A stretch of DNA of 64,000 bases, from positions 48,366 through 112,365 of the forward strand of contig JABMCL010003913.1 of the NCBI GenBank assembly GCA_018857735.1, read 5' to 3'. Numbering within the stretch: the stretch's first letter is position 1; every line of letters begins with the position of its first letter. This stretch comes from Alviniconcha marisindica (Eukaryota > Mollusca > Gastropoda > Provannidae). Made by a program: the position numbers and the translations under genes. Below, in pieces: positions 51,401 to 64,000 of this stretch. The notes below the pieces were generated by a model. The model worked only from the letters and a program-made list of their open reading frames with translations. It had not been told where the DNA came from and made no database searches.

Positions 51401-53391
51401 AGAGAATAGAGAGCCGAAGCGGGCGATCCGTTAACAATACCAGCCTAGCGGTACGCAAGGCCAAACCGGCTCACATGCCCTGATTCTCTAGCTAATAACG
51501 TAGTCCTTAATCAAAGTTAGATTACTTCACACTGTCACAGAGTGAGACACCCTGGGCCTTGAACCTAATGGGAACCTTCAACTTATGCCACGTCCTGCGT
51601 TAGTTGCATAAATGTGGTGAAGGTGGGGGTGTTCAGTAGACTTGTTTAACGCTGAGTTGTCTCTGGAGAAGTACTGGCCAAGGGGTCAGGACAAAACGAT
51701 CAGGTTTCATTCAAACAAAATGAGTAACTTAAAACTGCAATGCTTTCCAATGTACAAGCTGGCTCTCAGAAAACATTGGTGTCAAATTTGCCTTGATAAT
51801 TTGGCTGTAGAAGGTGTGCACTTGTAAAGACTAGTGAATAAAAAATAAAGAGTAAATCTTTTTCCTTCTTCCAGTATTGGTACAGCTTACACAAGCTTTC
51901 CATTAAAAACAAAACGGGCTGACATGCGCTGGTACAATTTCATAACAACTCATAAACAGTGACAGGAAATCAATATTTTATACATTTGTCAAGAGCATGG
52001 TTTCATTATGACTACACATTTTTGTACCGAGTTTTGTTTCACATAACTGCCAGTTTCTATAAAGCAAAGCTTTATAAGACCTCCGATGGATTTTTCCACA
52101 CATTCCCCCCCCCACCCCCCCTTTCGACTAAAACTAATATTCTGATCGACTAAAACAGGCACAGACACTATTACATAATTCTTCCTCCCAACGTGATCCA
52201 AACTTCCTAAAGGCCTAGTCTTTTCCGGGGGTGTTTGTGTTAATCATCGCAGAGACTAGAAGTGGAAGACGTTTGTGTTTTATTGACATTGTACCATACA
52301 CTAAGTGTGCTATACTGGTGAGCCAAGCCCTGGGCCAGGATTACCGATCAAAGGGGGCCGTGACTCAACCGCACTTGTGTGGGTGCGCTGAGTCAGTCGG
52401 CGCCGGGCTCTGTCCCGGTATGTACCACAGTTGGAACTGGTGAGGGTCACTCAACCGAGTGATTAACTCTCATACTCCCTGACCATCCCCTTCCGGTGCT
52501 GTTCATGGTCCATACTTTAGTTGGAGGTCACGCCACAAAAAGCAAAACCCCACTGTGTTGATTCTAGGTATTTGGATCTTTGGTCGCTACTATCCGGATA
52601 ACATATTTTAAGCCTGGGACACACCCCGCTTCTTTTTCTTTCTTCGGTAACTTTTGTATAGTCTTGAAAACCACCATGGTGTTAAAATGGATAAACTTTT
52701 TCTTAATTCTTTTAAAAAAGAAAAGAAAAAAAAGTGGGGGGGGGATTGCATTTTTTAAATGCCCCAAATGCACAAGAGTACTGACTTCCCAGGTTGGCCA
52801 GAAACATAACATGTACGGACTTATATAGAAGACTGAAGAGCAGCTGCTGTTGGCACATCACTTTAATCTGATAAAACTTTTAAGGTGTTTCTCTTGGCAA
52901 AGTGGAACTACCTTTTTCCAATGGGCACCCCAAACCTTTAAAACCATGCAAAAGTGGTCTTAAAAGAAGGGTAGCCCTCAGGCAGGAGTTCATCTGCATC
53001 AAAATAGGAAGGAAAAAAGGTGGTTTTAAAAGAGAGGAAGTCTCTCAACAGAGGTTCTGCTGTATTACCATGACTGTACTTAAGCACTCTGCACGCCCCC
53101 CCCCCCCCCCCCCCCCCCCAATTCAAAATATGTGTATTTCCTTGCTATACACCAAACTGGCAAACAGTAAAAAATGCAAGCATCACAGAATGTGAGGCTC
53201 TCCTAGTCCTGCACCACCTTTCTTCTGACATAAAGATACAACAGAACATGGATGTTAATTAACAGCATTGCATGTGATGTATTTATCACACAATAACTTT
53301 AAAGAGGCCAGAAACAAAAAACTAACATCATGACCATGGCTAATTTTGAATGCACTCTTTACCAACAGCCTACACAAATTAATATTTTCGT

Positions 53392-53862
53392 GGGGATAGC
53401 TCAGTGGTTAGAGCGCCGGACTGGTGACTGAAAGGTCGCGGGTTCAAATCCCTGCAGGAGTGGCGGGAGAATTTTCTTTTCCAGGGTCGACTTTCTGTGC
53501 TGACTCTAATTTCGGTATCTGTTCCACCCCGTGTTACCGCAGTAGCAGTAAAAGATCCCGGTTATTCTGCCAAAGGTGCAGGTGGCAGGTTACAGCTAAA
53601 CATGCATACACTTTATGAATGTGGCTTTGCATGAAGTGACATGGTGCATGGTTGTATGGTGTACACAGAACTTGCGCGAGACGGCTGCAGTTTCATGTGG
53701 CACCAGCCATGCCAGTGCTGTAAGTACACTTCGGTGGATATTCAAAAAACACGCTATAAAAAGCTTGTCACTCACGTACAGCCACATGCGAGCGCAGTGA
53801 GTTCTGCTCAAGAGAGCGGAGAATAGTGCTATATAAGTGATCATCAATCAATCAATCAATCA
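53392..53862 (+). mobile_element. tRNA-headed SINE, family 1, copy D (best preserved)
   Basis: The copy starts with GGGGATAGCTCAGTGGTTAG (A box included) and has the B box GGTTCAAATCC near 53440. The 400-bp body is shared with copies A and C, and it ends in TATATAAGTGATC followed by an (ATCA)n tail at 53841-53862. Both Pol III promoter boxes look intact, so this copy may be young. Confidence 0.88.
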
Positions 53863-56049
53863 TGCTGATCAAAATACCTTCATCAACACTTGCCACCAGC
53901 AAGCTTCATCAGCCGCCGACAAGTTTCTTCATTATTGATGTAGAGTAAAACAAACTTTAGTTTTTATCCAAACATATGACATTAATGACTGTCTTAAGGT
54001 TCAAGATGGAAGTTCAAAAGCTGACAAATTATTACAGTAATAGACATGATCTTAGTTAAAACTCATATATATCACACTCTTGCAGTCAGGCTAATGAAAA
54101 GCAGGTGCATTCAGGTCAAACGGCCATTCCATGGAACAGGACACAGGTAATTAATGGCACAAGACTAGTTATTAAGTTACTGTGACTGTAGTGCCACTGC
54201 AGCAGGACTACTCCAGTCAGCACAGGTAATCGGGTGATCATATTCACAATGGTATCCCACTCTGCTGGTCAGCAGCATACATTATCATTCACAAAACTAA
54301 GTATTAATTAATCAAATTCACTGACAGACTGTGAAGAAATCAAAATGACAGGAGTGTTTCATGTTGAATCAGTTGAATCGTAACTGCAGAGCAGACTAGT
54401 CCAGTCAACCACAGAATTAGTCACACTCACAGCTGTTATTTTTGTGAGTTTGGTCAATTTTGTTTTGCATTTGCTCAAGGTCATGCAATTGCAAATACCA
54501 TTTCACACCCACACACACCCACACTGCTATCACACACATTTAACTTGTTACAGCACTCATTTGACTTAAAGCTAAACTAAATCCTTATGACAAAATGAAA
54601 GAAGAAAAAACTGAAACAGTATTTTTGTAAAGGTGATGTCTGATAATTTATGCAAAATAATGACAATGTTTGGACTAAAAGGTGATACTGTTTCTCGTCA
54701 GATCTGACCCATGTGCCTTACGCAGTCAGCAGCATCTTATCTGTGAAATTTGTATGTGTGGAAAGAATGATAATATTTTGAATCTGAGCCAGGGTGAATG
54801 AATCAAACTGTATACGATAGCAAACTGATCAGTAGTCTCTTCTGGGCAATCAACAGAGCATGCAACTGAAGAAATGGGAATTGGGATTTAGAACTTTCCT
54901 GTAGGCACATTCATACTGTGATACTGTCAGCACATGGCAGTACTCACTCAAATGGTGGAAGATTACTAAACCTTACCAATAACAAAATGCATGCTGACAC
55001 ATAATGCAAATAAGAGAAAATGGCAGTAACCTTGATTTCCATGTCTTGTTAACAAAGTCAAATGGTACACAAGAAGTGGGTTAGCCAACAGACTGTCTAT
55101 CCTGCTGTGTTCATCTCTGGAAAATGATGCTGCATACCATGTTCCAGTTGATTAAACTTGTTTTGGCACATTCATGAAATGTTTCCACTTTCCTGTATTA
55201 TGTCCCTTTTCTTTCCTTTATTTTGATTGTTGGCAATGAGTAACACCACCAACTAAACTTCACACTTTATTTTCAGGAGCACCTTGCGCTTATCTATGAA
55301 ACTTTTTTAATTTTTGACATGAATTTCAGGGTGTGTGCCAGAAAAGCTTTGTAATGTGGAAATCATGATTATACGTGTCCTTTAGTCAGCATCACAGAAC
55401 TTCTTTTTTTCCATTGCCAAATGCTGCATACCCATCACACTTTCTGCCTACACACAAAGTCCAATGGAGATTGAAAAAAACTTTTAAAAAAAACTATTGT
55501 CGTGTAAAGCAATGACAGTTTAAATCAAATTGTACACCAGTGTCTGTGCTGACACTGGAATTAACTTTGGAGGATGAGAATGTGTGGGTGAAATTTTACT
55601 AGAACCAGTAGAAGTATCTTTGTAGGTTATATTGTCACTTGTGCTACAATATAAATTTAAATAAACAATACACTTTTATACAGTATATTTAGTTTCATCC
55701 TGTTAGTGTTACACACAGTGTAATTAATTACCCACTGTCACCTGTGATTGTGAATGATGGTGTGGAATAAATGCATGCTATCAATAATTAAATAAATGGA
55801 CAGTATTCTTACTATTGTGTACTAATAGTAGTAATACTAATAAAAACTATAACAAACCAACCCTGGTGCTTTCAGTTTCAGACTTAAGCAATATAAAAAA
55901 GAAACTTTGAAAGCAAGATCTCTTAGAGTTAGTAGCTAAAGAGGAACAAACCTTCTCAAAGAATTTTTGGGGGTTTGTTTGGTATGAAACTATGTATCAG
56001 TTTTGGTTCTTTTAGTAAAAAAATTTTTCTTCTGTAGAATTAATTTAAT

Positions 56050-56330
56050 TTTTCCCTCCATCTGCTGGCTAATTTGACCAAAAATTGACCAATTATAGTC
56101 AGTTAAAAATAGCTTCAGGTTAACCCATAGATCACCCCATTAGCTTTAAAAAAAAGCTGCAATATGTTATAAAAAGTTTACTCCACTGAAAAACAAAACA
56201 AAAAACTATTATATATTTATATTTCTTCCATGGCCTGTACACAAAACTGAGAGCTTCTGATATTCCATCTGTGATGCCACATTTTGGTAACACTGAAGTG
56301 AAATAAGGAAAAGAGATCAAAATTCAAGAA
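56050..56330. repeat. Interspersed repeat, copy 2 (related to 8.08-8.33 kb)
   Basis: The shared ordered blocks are CCATCTGCTGGCTAATTTGA, CAGTTAAAAATA and GCCTGTACACAAAACTGAGA. Same orientation as copy 1, about 20% diverged by eye. Confidence 0.55.
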
Positions 56331-56812
56331 AGAGTGTATTATTAGATTTTTTTTATTTTTATAAATCAGTGTTGCTGACAACTTATAAAATACAAAATCA
56401 AGTATCAATCACAATTTTTACAGCTGATCATGTTCTTTTCATCTGTTCTAACTTCTAAGAACTTGCTAGTTCCTTTAAGAGTTACAGTGCAGATAGATCT
56501 ACAACTAGTACAAGGCACCATCAAGTGTCATAGCTCACCTGTCATACATCATTATGTTCAGCATAAAACTGCAAAGTGTGTTTTAAGCAATACAGGGGTG
56601 AGTCCTGAGGTGTTGAGCCAAAGGTGATGGGAAATAAAAAGAAAAAGAATCCCTTTTCCCCTCAGTCCCTGTCCTGACCAAGAGTTGAACCCATACTAGC
56701 TCAGCCATATTCAAAGGACCACCCAGCTAAAGGCCCTTTCAAATAATAAATCACATGAATCTGAATTTATGATGAGACCATTGCAGCACATTCATTTTAT
56801 TTTATTTTTTTA

Positions 56813-56963
56813 TGCTTTCCTCTGCTGAGAAATGAAAGAAAGTTTAATTCAACTACTTAAAAAAGAAGGGACATCACTCAGTCAATGCTGCTTTCCACTG
56901 CTGAGAAATGAAAGAAAGTTTAATTAAACTACTTAAAAAAGAAGGGACATCACTCAGTCAATG
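56813..56963 (+). repeat. Tandem duplication, 76-bp unit, 2 copies
   Basis: Copy 1 (56813-56888) and copy 2 (56889-56963) begin TGCTTTCC and end CACTCAGTCAATG, with two or three substitutions. Confidence 0.9.
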
Positions 56964-57400
56964 TTCTTTGATCCACTGGCCACTGCACAATCCTGGGTCA
57001 CTCGGTACAATGACGATTGTTCAAGGCTGAATCACATCTAAAACCTAAAATCTTAAGTTTTTTTTCGGACGGACAAAGTGCATGCATATGCGCGATATGT
57101 GTATCAATAATGTGCGTCAGTGAACCTTGCGTCAAGCCGTGCAAACAACACGGTAAACACAGGAGCCAAGTTTGCGAAGTTTTGAAACTGAGCCAGCAGT
57201 GTTCATTTTTTTTTTGTTAACTTCAAAACATGAAGAATAATGAAACATCAGCATCAGATTCGGTTGACCGAATACGGAACTACATATGACAGGAGTGCAA
57301 ACAAAGGAGGCTCGTGGCACTGCCAGCACTACATGGCATCGCCAAGCTCAAAGCCAACTCCAGAGCAAAGCAGAAGAAATGAACTCCAAGACAAACTTAC

Positions 57401-57446
57401 CAGCGACTGGCGACGGCTTCTTCAAGACGCACCATCGCGACTTCCA
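57401..57446 (-). CDS. DOK7: Dok-7-like docking protein, coding exon 2 (residues 20-35)
   Basis: This is a 46-nt micro-exon, too short to show as a long ORF. I located it by searching for the expected continuation of exon 1. The acceptor (TTTTGCAG, ending at 57447) leads into codons for WKSRWCVLKKPSPVA, close to the human WKSRWLVLRKPSPVA. The exon ends after the first base of codon 35, with donor GTAAG at 57400-57396. As I recall it, human DOK7 exon 2 is also 46 nt with the same end phase. The segment forms the first beta strands of the PH domain, and its basic residues (K21, R23, K28, K29) suit phosphoinositide contact. The next exon lies 13.3 kb away. Confidence 0.9.
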
Positions 57447-57531
57447 CTGCAAAAGAAATGGGAAAACTCGATGAAACACAGAGAAACAACATTCATAGAG
57501 ACATCGGATCAATTTTTGGAATGTGGCTTAC
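57447..57531 (-). other. Intron 1 (85 nt)
   Basis: A very short intron between exons 1 and 2, running from GTAAG to a pyrimidine-rich TTTCTTTTGCAG. It contrasts with the 13.3-kb intron that follows. Confidence 0.88.
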
Positions 57532-57588
57532 CTTTTTGCCATCACGATACTTTACTTTCCCCTCCACTACTGTCGTCGCATCAGCCAT
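57532..57588 (-). CDS. DOK7: Dok-7-like docking protein, coding exon 1 (residues 1-19)
   Basis: This exon encodes the first 19 residues and opens the PH domain. It contains VEGKVKYRDGKK, which matches the start of vertebrate Dok-7 (VEGQVKLRDGKK). The chosen ATG at 57588 lies in a good context (A at -3, G at +4) and gives a protein start one residue longer than the human exon 1 product. The frame stays open upstream without a stop, but the family starts here. The exon ends between codons, as in human DOK7, at a GTAAG donor (57531-57527). An 85-nt intron separates it from exon 2. The other coding exons are at 57401-57446, 43834-44067, 29908-30117, 27214-27318, 20816-24664 and 16417-17552. The identity rests on remembered family sequence, not on a database search. 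Confidence 0.88.
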
Positions 57589-57780
57589 GATGGTCCCATG
57601 TTCACCAAGATCGCTGCAAATTAAACGAAGGCTCTGATTGGTTGATTCCCAATGTAAATCGTCATGACTGGAAGGGTCGGAATTCTTTGCTCGAAGATGG
57701 CGCGGCCTATTTGATTTTACGGTTTTGTTGTTGAGTTTCACCTCAAAAGAAACACAGATTTAAAGACAGTATATGGTTAT
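57589..57780 (-). promoter_or_regulatory. Probable core promoter and 5' UTR of the Dok-7-like gene
   Basis: The stretch just upstream of the start codon holds a minus-strand CCAAT box (57641-57637, inside ACCAATCAG). On the plus strand it holds AAGATGGCG (57694-57702), the core of a YY1-type site that in many animal promoters sits near the transcription start. It is locally richer in CG than the surrounding introns, and no TATA box stands out. An upstream ATG at 57599 opens an 11-codon frame that overlaps the main start. Another at 57665 opens a 15-codon frame that stops before it. The true transcription start cannot be read from the sequence. Confidence 0.5.
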
Positions 57781-58140
57781 GCTTGGACGAACGGCTGTAA
57801 TTAAAAAATAAGAAAAATCTTGTTCAAAGTCACTGACAGAAACAGTTTCCTGTTACTAACCGTGGCTGTTTCACAGCTCTGGCTGTAGTAGCGTAAAGCT
57901 GTTCAATGACAAAAACCTAAATAACCGTTATAATAATGGTGGTTTAATCTGTCTCATGCGGTTTTAAATACCAAGGAAAACTGAAGGCATGAAGTAAACA
58001 GCTAGTGAAGTACCGGTTGAGGAAAAAGTAGTCCAGCTGAGCACGGAGCGCAAGCAAGACGTCACTAAGGGAGGTAACTTTGCCTGAAGCGCACCTGGAA
58101 GTGAGCTTTATTACTCTCCCTTTTGTCTAAAATTGAGGGT

Positions 58141-58455
58141 GAGCCGGATTGGCCTAGCGGTAAGGCGTTACTGAGGCTGGTAAGCAGAGGGACCTCGGTT
58201 CGATTCCGTTTCGGCTCCCATTTCTCTTCGAAAGTTGTGGTTTGTGGACACTGTCCTGTGACTTTGTCCCTCACAATTAATGAAACATTGAAATGTCTCT
58301 CATCGCTGCCCATCTTATGCAGGAGTCATTCTGGTGGTGACAGTGTAGCGATAGTATATAACTCTCCCTCTTCCCCCACATCCATACCCCCTTCCCCCTT
58401 TCTCCCCGTCCCTAATAAGCCTTATGGTTTCTGTGGACGTTAAGCAATATGTTTA
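58141..58455 (+). mobile_element. tRNA-headed SINE, family 2, upstream of the Dok-7-like gene
   Basis: The tRNA-like head at 58143-58220 has an A box (TGGCCTAGCGG), a B box (GGTTCGATTCC) and ends that pair over 7 bp (GAGCCGG with TCGGCTC). The body contains TTTGTGGACACTGTCCTGTG and ends in GGTTTCTGTGGACGTTAAGC. The same body and tail recur at about 39375-39660 and, as a tail, near 40620. Because the body continues past the head, I read it as a SINE and not as a tRNA gene. It lies about 550 bp from the gene's start codon. Confidence 0.8.
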
Positions 58456-58939
58456 CTTAAAATGGAGAATGACTGGTGCGACAAAAATACTGACGCCTCC
58501 CGGCAACTGTAAGTAAACGTCTTTTTAGTTGTTGCGGTTGGTTTTTATCAGTTGGGGGTATTAATGCTTATAGCAGTGATCGCACACACTAATGCACTTA
58601 CATGTAACATCTGAAACAGGTACCGACAACAGACTGAATTTTAGTAGTCAGTAACTGACTCTAATCTGCAAGTCGCGTCTAGTTTCACAACTGCCGAACT
58701 TCAGTGCCTTCTCAGTGTGGCACTTAAATTTAGACGTGCAAACTGGCACTGCCTTTTTCTTTCAGGGAAAGGGTTGGACTAGTTTTAATTCTGCATGATT
58801 CAAAACACCCATTTCGTTAACAAATCCAAGGCCGCTCGGCCGGTGAATGACAAAAATAAAACATAAATGCACAAACAAACAAACAAACACAAGTTAGCCC
58901 CTTTTGAGTACTACCCAAGTTATGATTGAGTGAACCGGT

Positions 58940-61400
<2,461 letters not shown>

Positions 61401-61411
61401 AGTGCACATCT

Positions 61412-62760
61412 CTGGCCATGTGATTTCACTGATGTTACTGCTTTCTTTCTAGTTCTTTTTAGCATTGCTTATGGCTTCGTTCTCTATCATAATATATTCT
61501 TCCATTTATGGCTGTTTTTTTGGCTTTTTTCAATTTTTGTACCAAGTTCTTTTTCATGGTGTTCTTTTTCAAGGGCACCTTTCCGATTTGACTGTTCATT
61601 TAGGGCATTTCTTTGGCCTCTTCTGCCCAGTTCTTCTTGGTGTATTTTTTTTTTAGGAACTCTATAGGGCTCCTATCTCTTCTGATTGGCTCTTCATATG
61701 GCATTTCTTAGGCCTTCTTCTACCCAGCTTCTTGTTCGTAATCATAGTGGCTTTTGTTCTCGATTGATACTTGGCTGGGCTCCTTTGTTCTTCTGGGTAC
61801 TTCTTTTTACAGATTGTGCTTCAGTCTTCCATCCTGCTTTTCTTTTAGGTGGTTCTGTTCTTACTAGTGGTCTTTTTAGGGTGCTTTTCTCTTTGAGTGC
61901 TTCTTTTCAGTAGTTGGTTAGTACTTGGATTTGATGTACCGGGTTACCTCAGGACGTACTCAAAATTCTTCACCAGTTTAGAACACATAAGTCACTGTAC
62001 CATAAGTATACAGTTGTGTCACAGTTCTGGAGACAGCAGTCAATAGCAAGCACATCACAATAGTGATATAACTAGTCGTAACAAGTTAAGGGCCCAGTAG
62101 GAAATTTCACTGTACTTTTTCAAAATATCACAGAGCAGTGACAGCTAAGCACGAAGAAAGTTGCAGAACATGGCCAAGGCATTTCAGACTGCACTTGCAT
62201 CAGCTTTAAAAAAAATCTTATCTGCTCACAGCTTGTTTGGTCACCGCGTGGAAAGTGTGTCACAAATAAATTAACACAAATCCCTTAAATTGTTAATTTT
62301 TATAACTTTTTGCTCACTATGCTGGGTACCTGTTCCTGCAAAACTGATTGGTAGGGAAACTACACTTTTATATTAAAGTAAAATCCAAGGCTCTTAAGTA
62401 TGCAAAATGCACCATCGAAATTGATTGACAAATGAGTTCCTAGTTTCAGATTTAATCTAAATAAGAATGTTTCTTAATTGGGTTTTTATCGATTTTATTT
62501 TCTACAGGCTGGCCGAGACTACAGTCTCGGGTTCTCCATCAGTCACGTGACTTTCCCGGAAGTGACTGTCAGTCTGGAGTCAGTGCTGTTGGCATTTAGA
62601 TTCTTCAGTAAACTGTGTATGCGTGTGTCGACAAAAAAGTTAACTAGGCTCAGCCCTACTGGGTCTGCTGCGAACTAGTAATCAATCGGCAGACGACCCC
62701 AGTATCACAATGCGATGGAGCTCCGCGATCGATCCCAGTGAGGCGAAATCGGATTAAAAT
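61412..62760 (+). repeat. Duplicated segment, copy 1 (better preserved)
   Basis: The order of blocks from GGCCATGTGATTTCACTGATG, through TAGGGCTCCTATCTCTTC and GTAACAAGTTAAGGGCC, to GACGACCCCAG is repeated in the adjacent segment from 62772 on. It has no recognisable gene. Confidence 0.85.
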
Positions 62761-62771
62761 TCATGTACAAT

Positions 62772-64000
62772 TGGCCATATATTTCACTGATGTTACTGTT
62801 TCCTCTCTGTTCTTTTTAGCATTGCATTATTGCTTCGTTCTCTACAAAATATCTTCCATTTATGGCTTTCTTGGCTTTTAATTTTTTACAAGTTCTTTTC
62901 AGGTTTCTTTTCAAAGGGGGCCTTTTTCCCCCGAGTGTGCTTTTTTTGGCCTTTTTTTGGCCTTTTTGCCCAGTTCTTTTTGGGGGGTTTTTTTTTTTAG
63001 GAACTCTATAGGGCTCCTATCTCTTCGATTGGCTCTTTTAGGCATTCTTTAGGCCTTCTTCTACCCAGTTCTTTTTCGAATCATAGTGGTTTTTGTTCTC
63101 TTGATACTTGGCTGGGCTCCTTTTTCTTCGGTATTTTTTTTACAGATTGTGCTTCAGTTTCCATCCTGCTTTTTTTTTAGGTGGTTTTGTTTTCTAGTGG
63201 TCTGTAGGGTGCTTTTTTCTTTGAGTGCTTCTTTTCAGAGTTGGTTATCTTGGATTTGAATGTGGGTTACCTCAGGACTACAAAATTTTCACCCAAAACA
63301 CATACAAGTCCTGTACCCTAAGTATACAGTTTTGTCACAGTTCGGAGACAGCAGTTAAACACATCACAATATATATATACTAGCGTAACAAGTTAAGGGC
63401 CAGTAGGGAAAATTTTTCGTACTTTTTTAAAATATCACAGACAGTGAACAAACAAAGAAAGTTTCAGACACTGGGCCCAAAACTTTCAGATGCGCACAGC
63501 CTTTAAAAAAATCTTTTTGTCACAGCTTTTTTGGCACCGGTGGAAAGTGTGTCACAAATAAAATTAACACAAATCCCTAAATTGTTAAATTTTTATAACT
63601 ATTTTTGCTCACTATGCTGGGTACCTGCCTGAAAACTGATTGGTGCACGCGAAACTACACTTTTATATTAAAAATAAAAGTCCAAGGTTTTTAAATAGCA
63701 AAAAGACCACGAAAAGGGGTTGACAAATGAGTCACTGTTTCAGATTTTAATTAAAAAAATTTTTTTTTTTTTTAAATTGGGTTTTTTTGATTATTTTCTG
63801 TAGGCTGGCCAGTCTCTCGGGTTTTATCAGCACGGGCTTTCCCCAAGTACGTCAGTCTGGGATCAGTGCGATTGCCATCTTAGTTTTTATAACGTGTATG
63901 CGTGTGGTCGACAAAAAGTTAACTATGCCGGCTTTCTGTGTTGCGCGAACTGTAAAAATTCGCAGAGACCCCAGGGAAAAATGCAGAGCTCCCGCGCAAT
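62772..64000 (+). repeat. Duplicated segment, copy 2 (rich in indels, runs off the window)
   Basis: It is collinear with 61412-62760 but shortened by many small deletions, with lengthened homopolymers (T, G and A runs). The change pattern resembles uncorrected long-read error more than natural divergence. Confidence 0.8.

Larger units (their letters stand above)
44068..57400 (-). other. Intron 2 (13.3 kb), no further gene seen
   Basis: The intron holds GT/GA microsatellites next to exon 3, two SINE copies of one family in opposite orientations (about 44283-44737 and 53392-53862), a small palindrome (48425-48494), an interspersed repeat (about 56050-56400) and a 76-bp tandem duplication (56813-56963). 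About 45-52 kb is comparatively GC-rich single-copy-looking sequence with several accidental ORFs, none recognisable. I see no extra exon. Confidence 0.7.

Noticed and set aside
53392..53465. Functional tRNA gene
   Set aside because: A and B boxes are present, but the acceptor ends do not pair and a SINE body follows directly.
57589..57741. N-terminal extension of the Dok-7-like frame to an upstream ATG at 57741
   Set aside because: The frame is open, but family proteins start at the ATG corresponding to 57588, and the extension crosses the CCAAT and YY1-like promoter elements.
58143..58220. Functional tRNA gene
   Set aside because: The acceptor stem pairs, but the anticodon and T stems are poor and the sequence continues into a repeated SINE body.

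Overview
The window is animal nuclear DNA: exons separated by large AT-rich introns, dense microsatellites, long poly-C/poly-G tracts and several tRNA-headed SINE families. A lophotrochozoan, most likely a mollusc (perhaps a marine gastropod), is my inference from the repeat style and the gene content. It was not tested by any search.

One protein-coding gene can be supported. It occupies most of the minus strand, from the start codon at 57588 to the stop codon at 16417. Seven coding exons (57, 46, 234, 210, 105, 3849 and 1136 nt) join with consistent phases and GT/AG borders into one open frame of 5,637 nt (1,878 residues). Exons 1-3 encode a PH domain and exons 3-5 a PTB (IRS-type) domain. 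Residue matches and the positions of the first four introns identify the gene as a Dok-7 homologue. Vertebrate Dok-7 is the cytoplasmic activator of the receptor kinase MuSK at the neuromuscular junction and has about 500 residues. This protein has a tail of about 1,660 residues instead, encoded by two large exons. The tail carries four YxxM, four YxxP and three YxN tyrosine motifs, many proline-rich SH3-ligand-like stretches, and at its C-terminus a pair of motifs of the type that binds the tandem SH2 domains of SHP2. It therefore looks like a multi-branch docking protein similar to IRS, GAB and FRS2 adaptors, attached to a Dok-7 head.

Layout on the plus strand: 1-15.3 kb is flank downstream of the gene, with SINE, transposon-like and minisatellite remnants. 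15.3-16.4 kb is the probable 3' UTR. 16.4-30.1 kb holds exons 7 to 4. 30.1-43.8 kb is a 13.7-kb intron with microsatellites, a 102-bp near-palindrome, a 1.03-kb tandem duplication and a 37-bp minisatellite. Exon 3 lies at 43.8-44.1 kb. 44.1-57.4 kb is a second large intron. Exons 2 and 1, separated by an 85-nt intron, lie at 57.4-57.6 kb, with the promoter just beyond. 58.1-64 kb is upstream flank: a SINE, a 219-bp CA repeat, four copies of a complex tandem repeat, and a 1.3-kb duplication whose second copy looks error-rich.

I found no second protein-coding gene, functional tRNA, rRNA or CRISPR array. The most interesting biology is the tail of the Dok-7-like protein.
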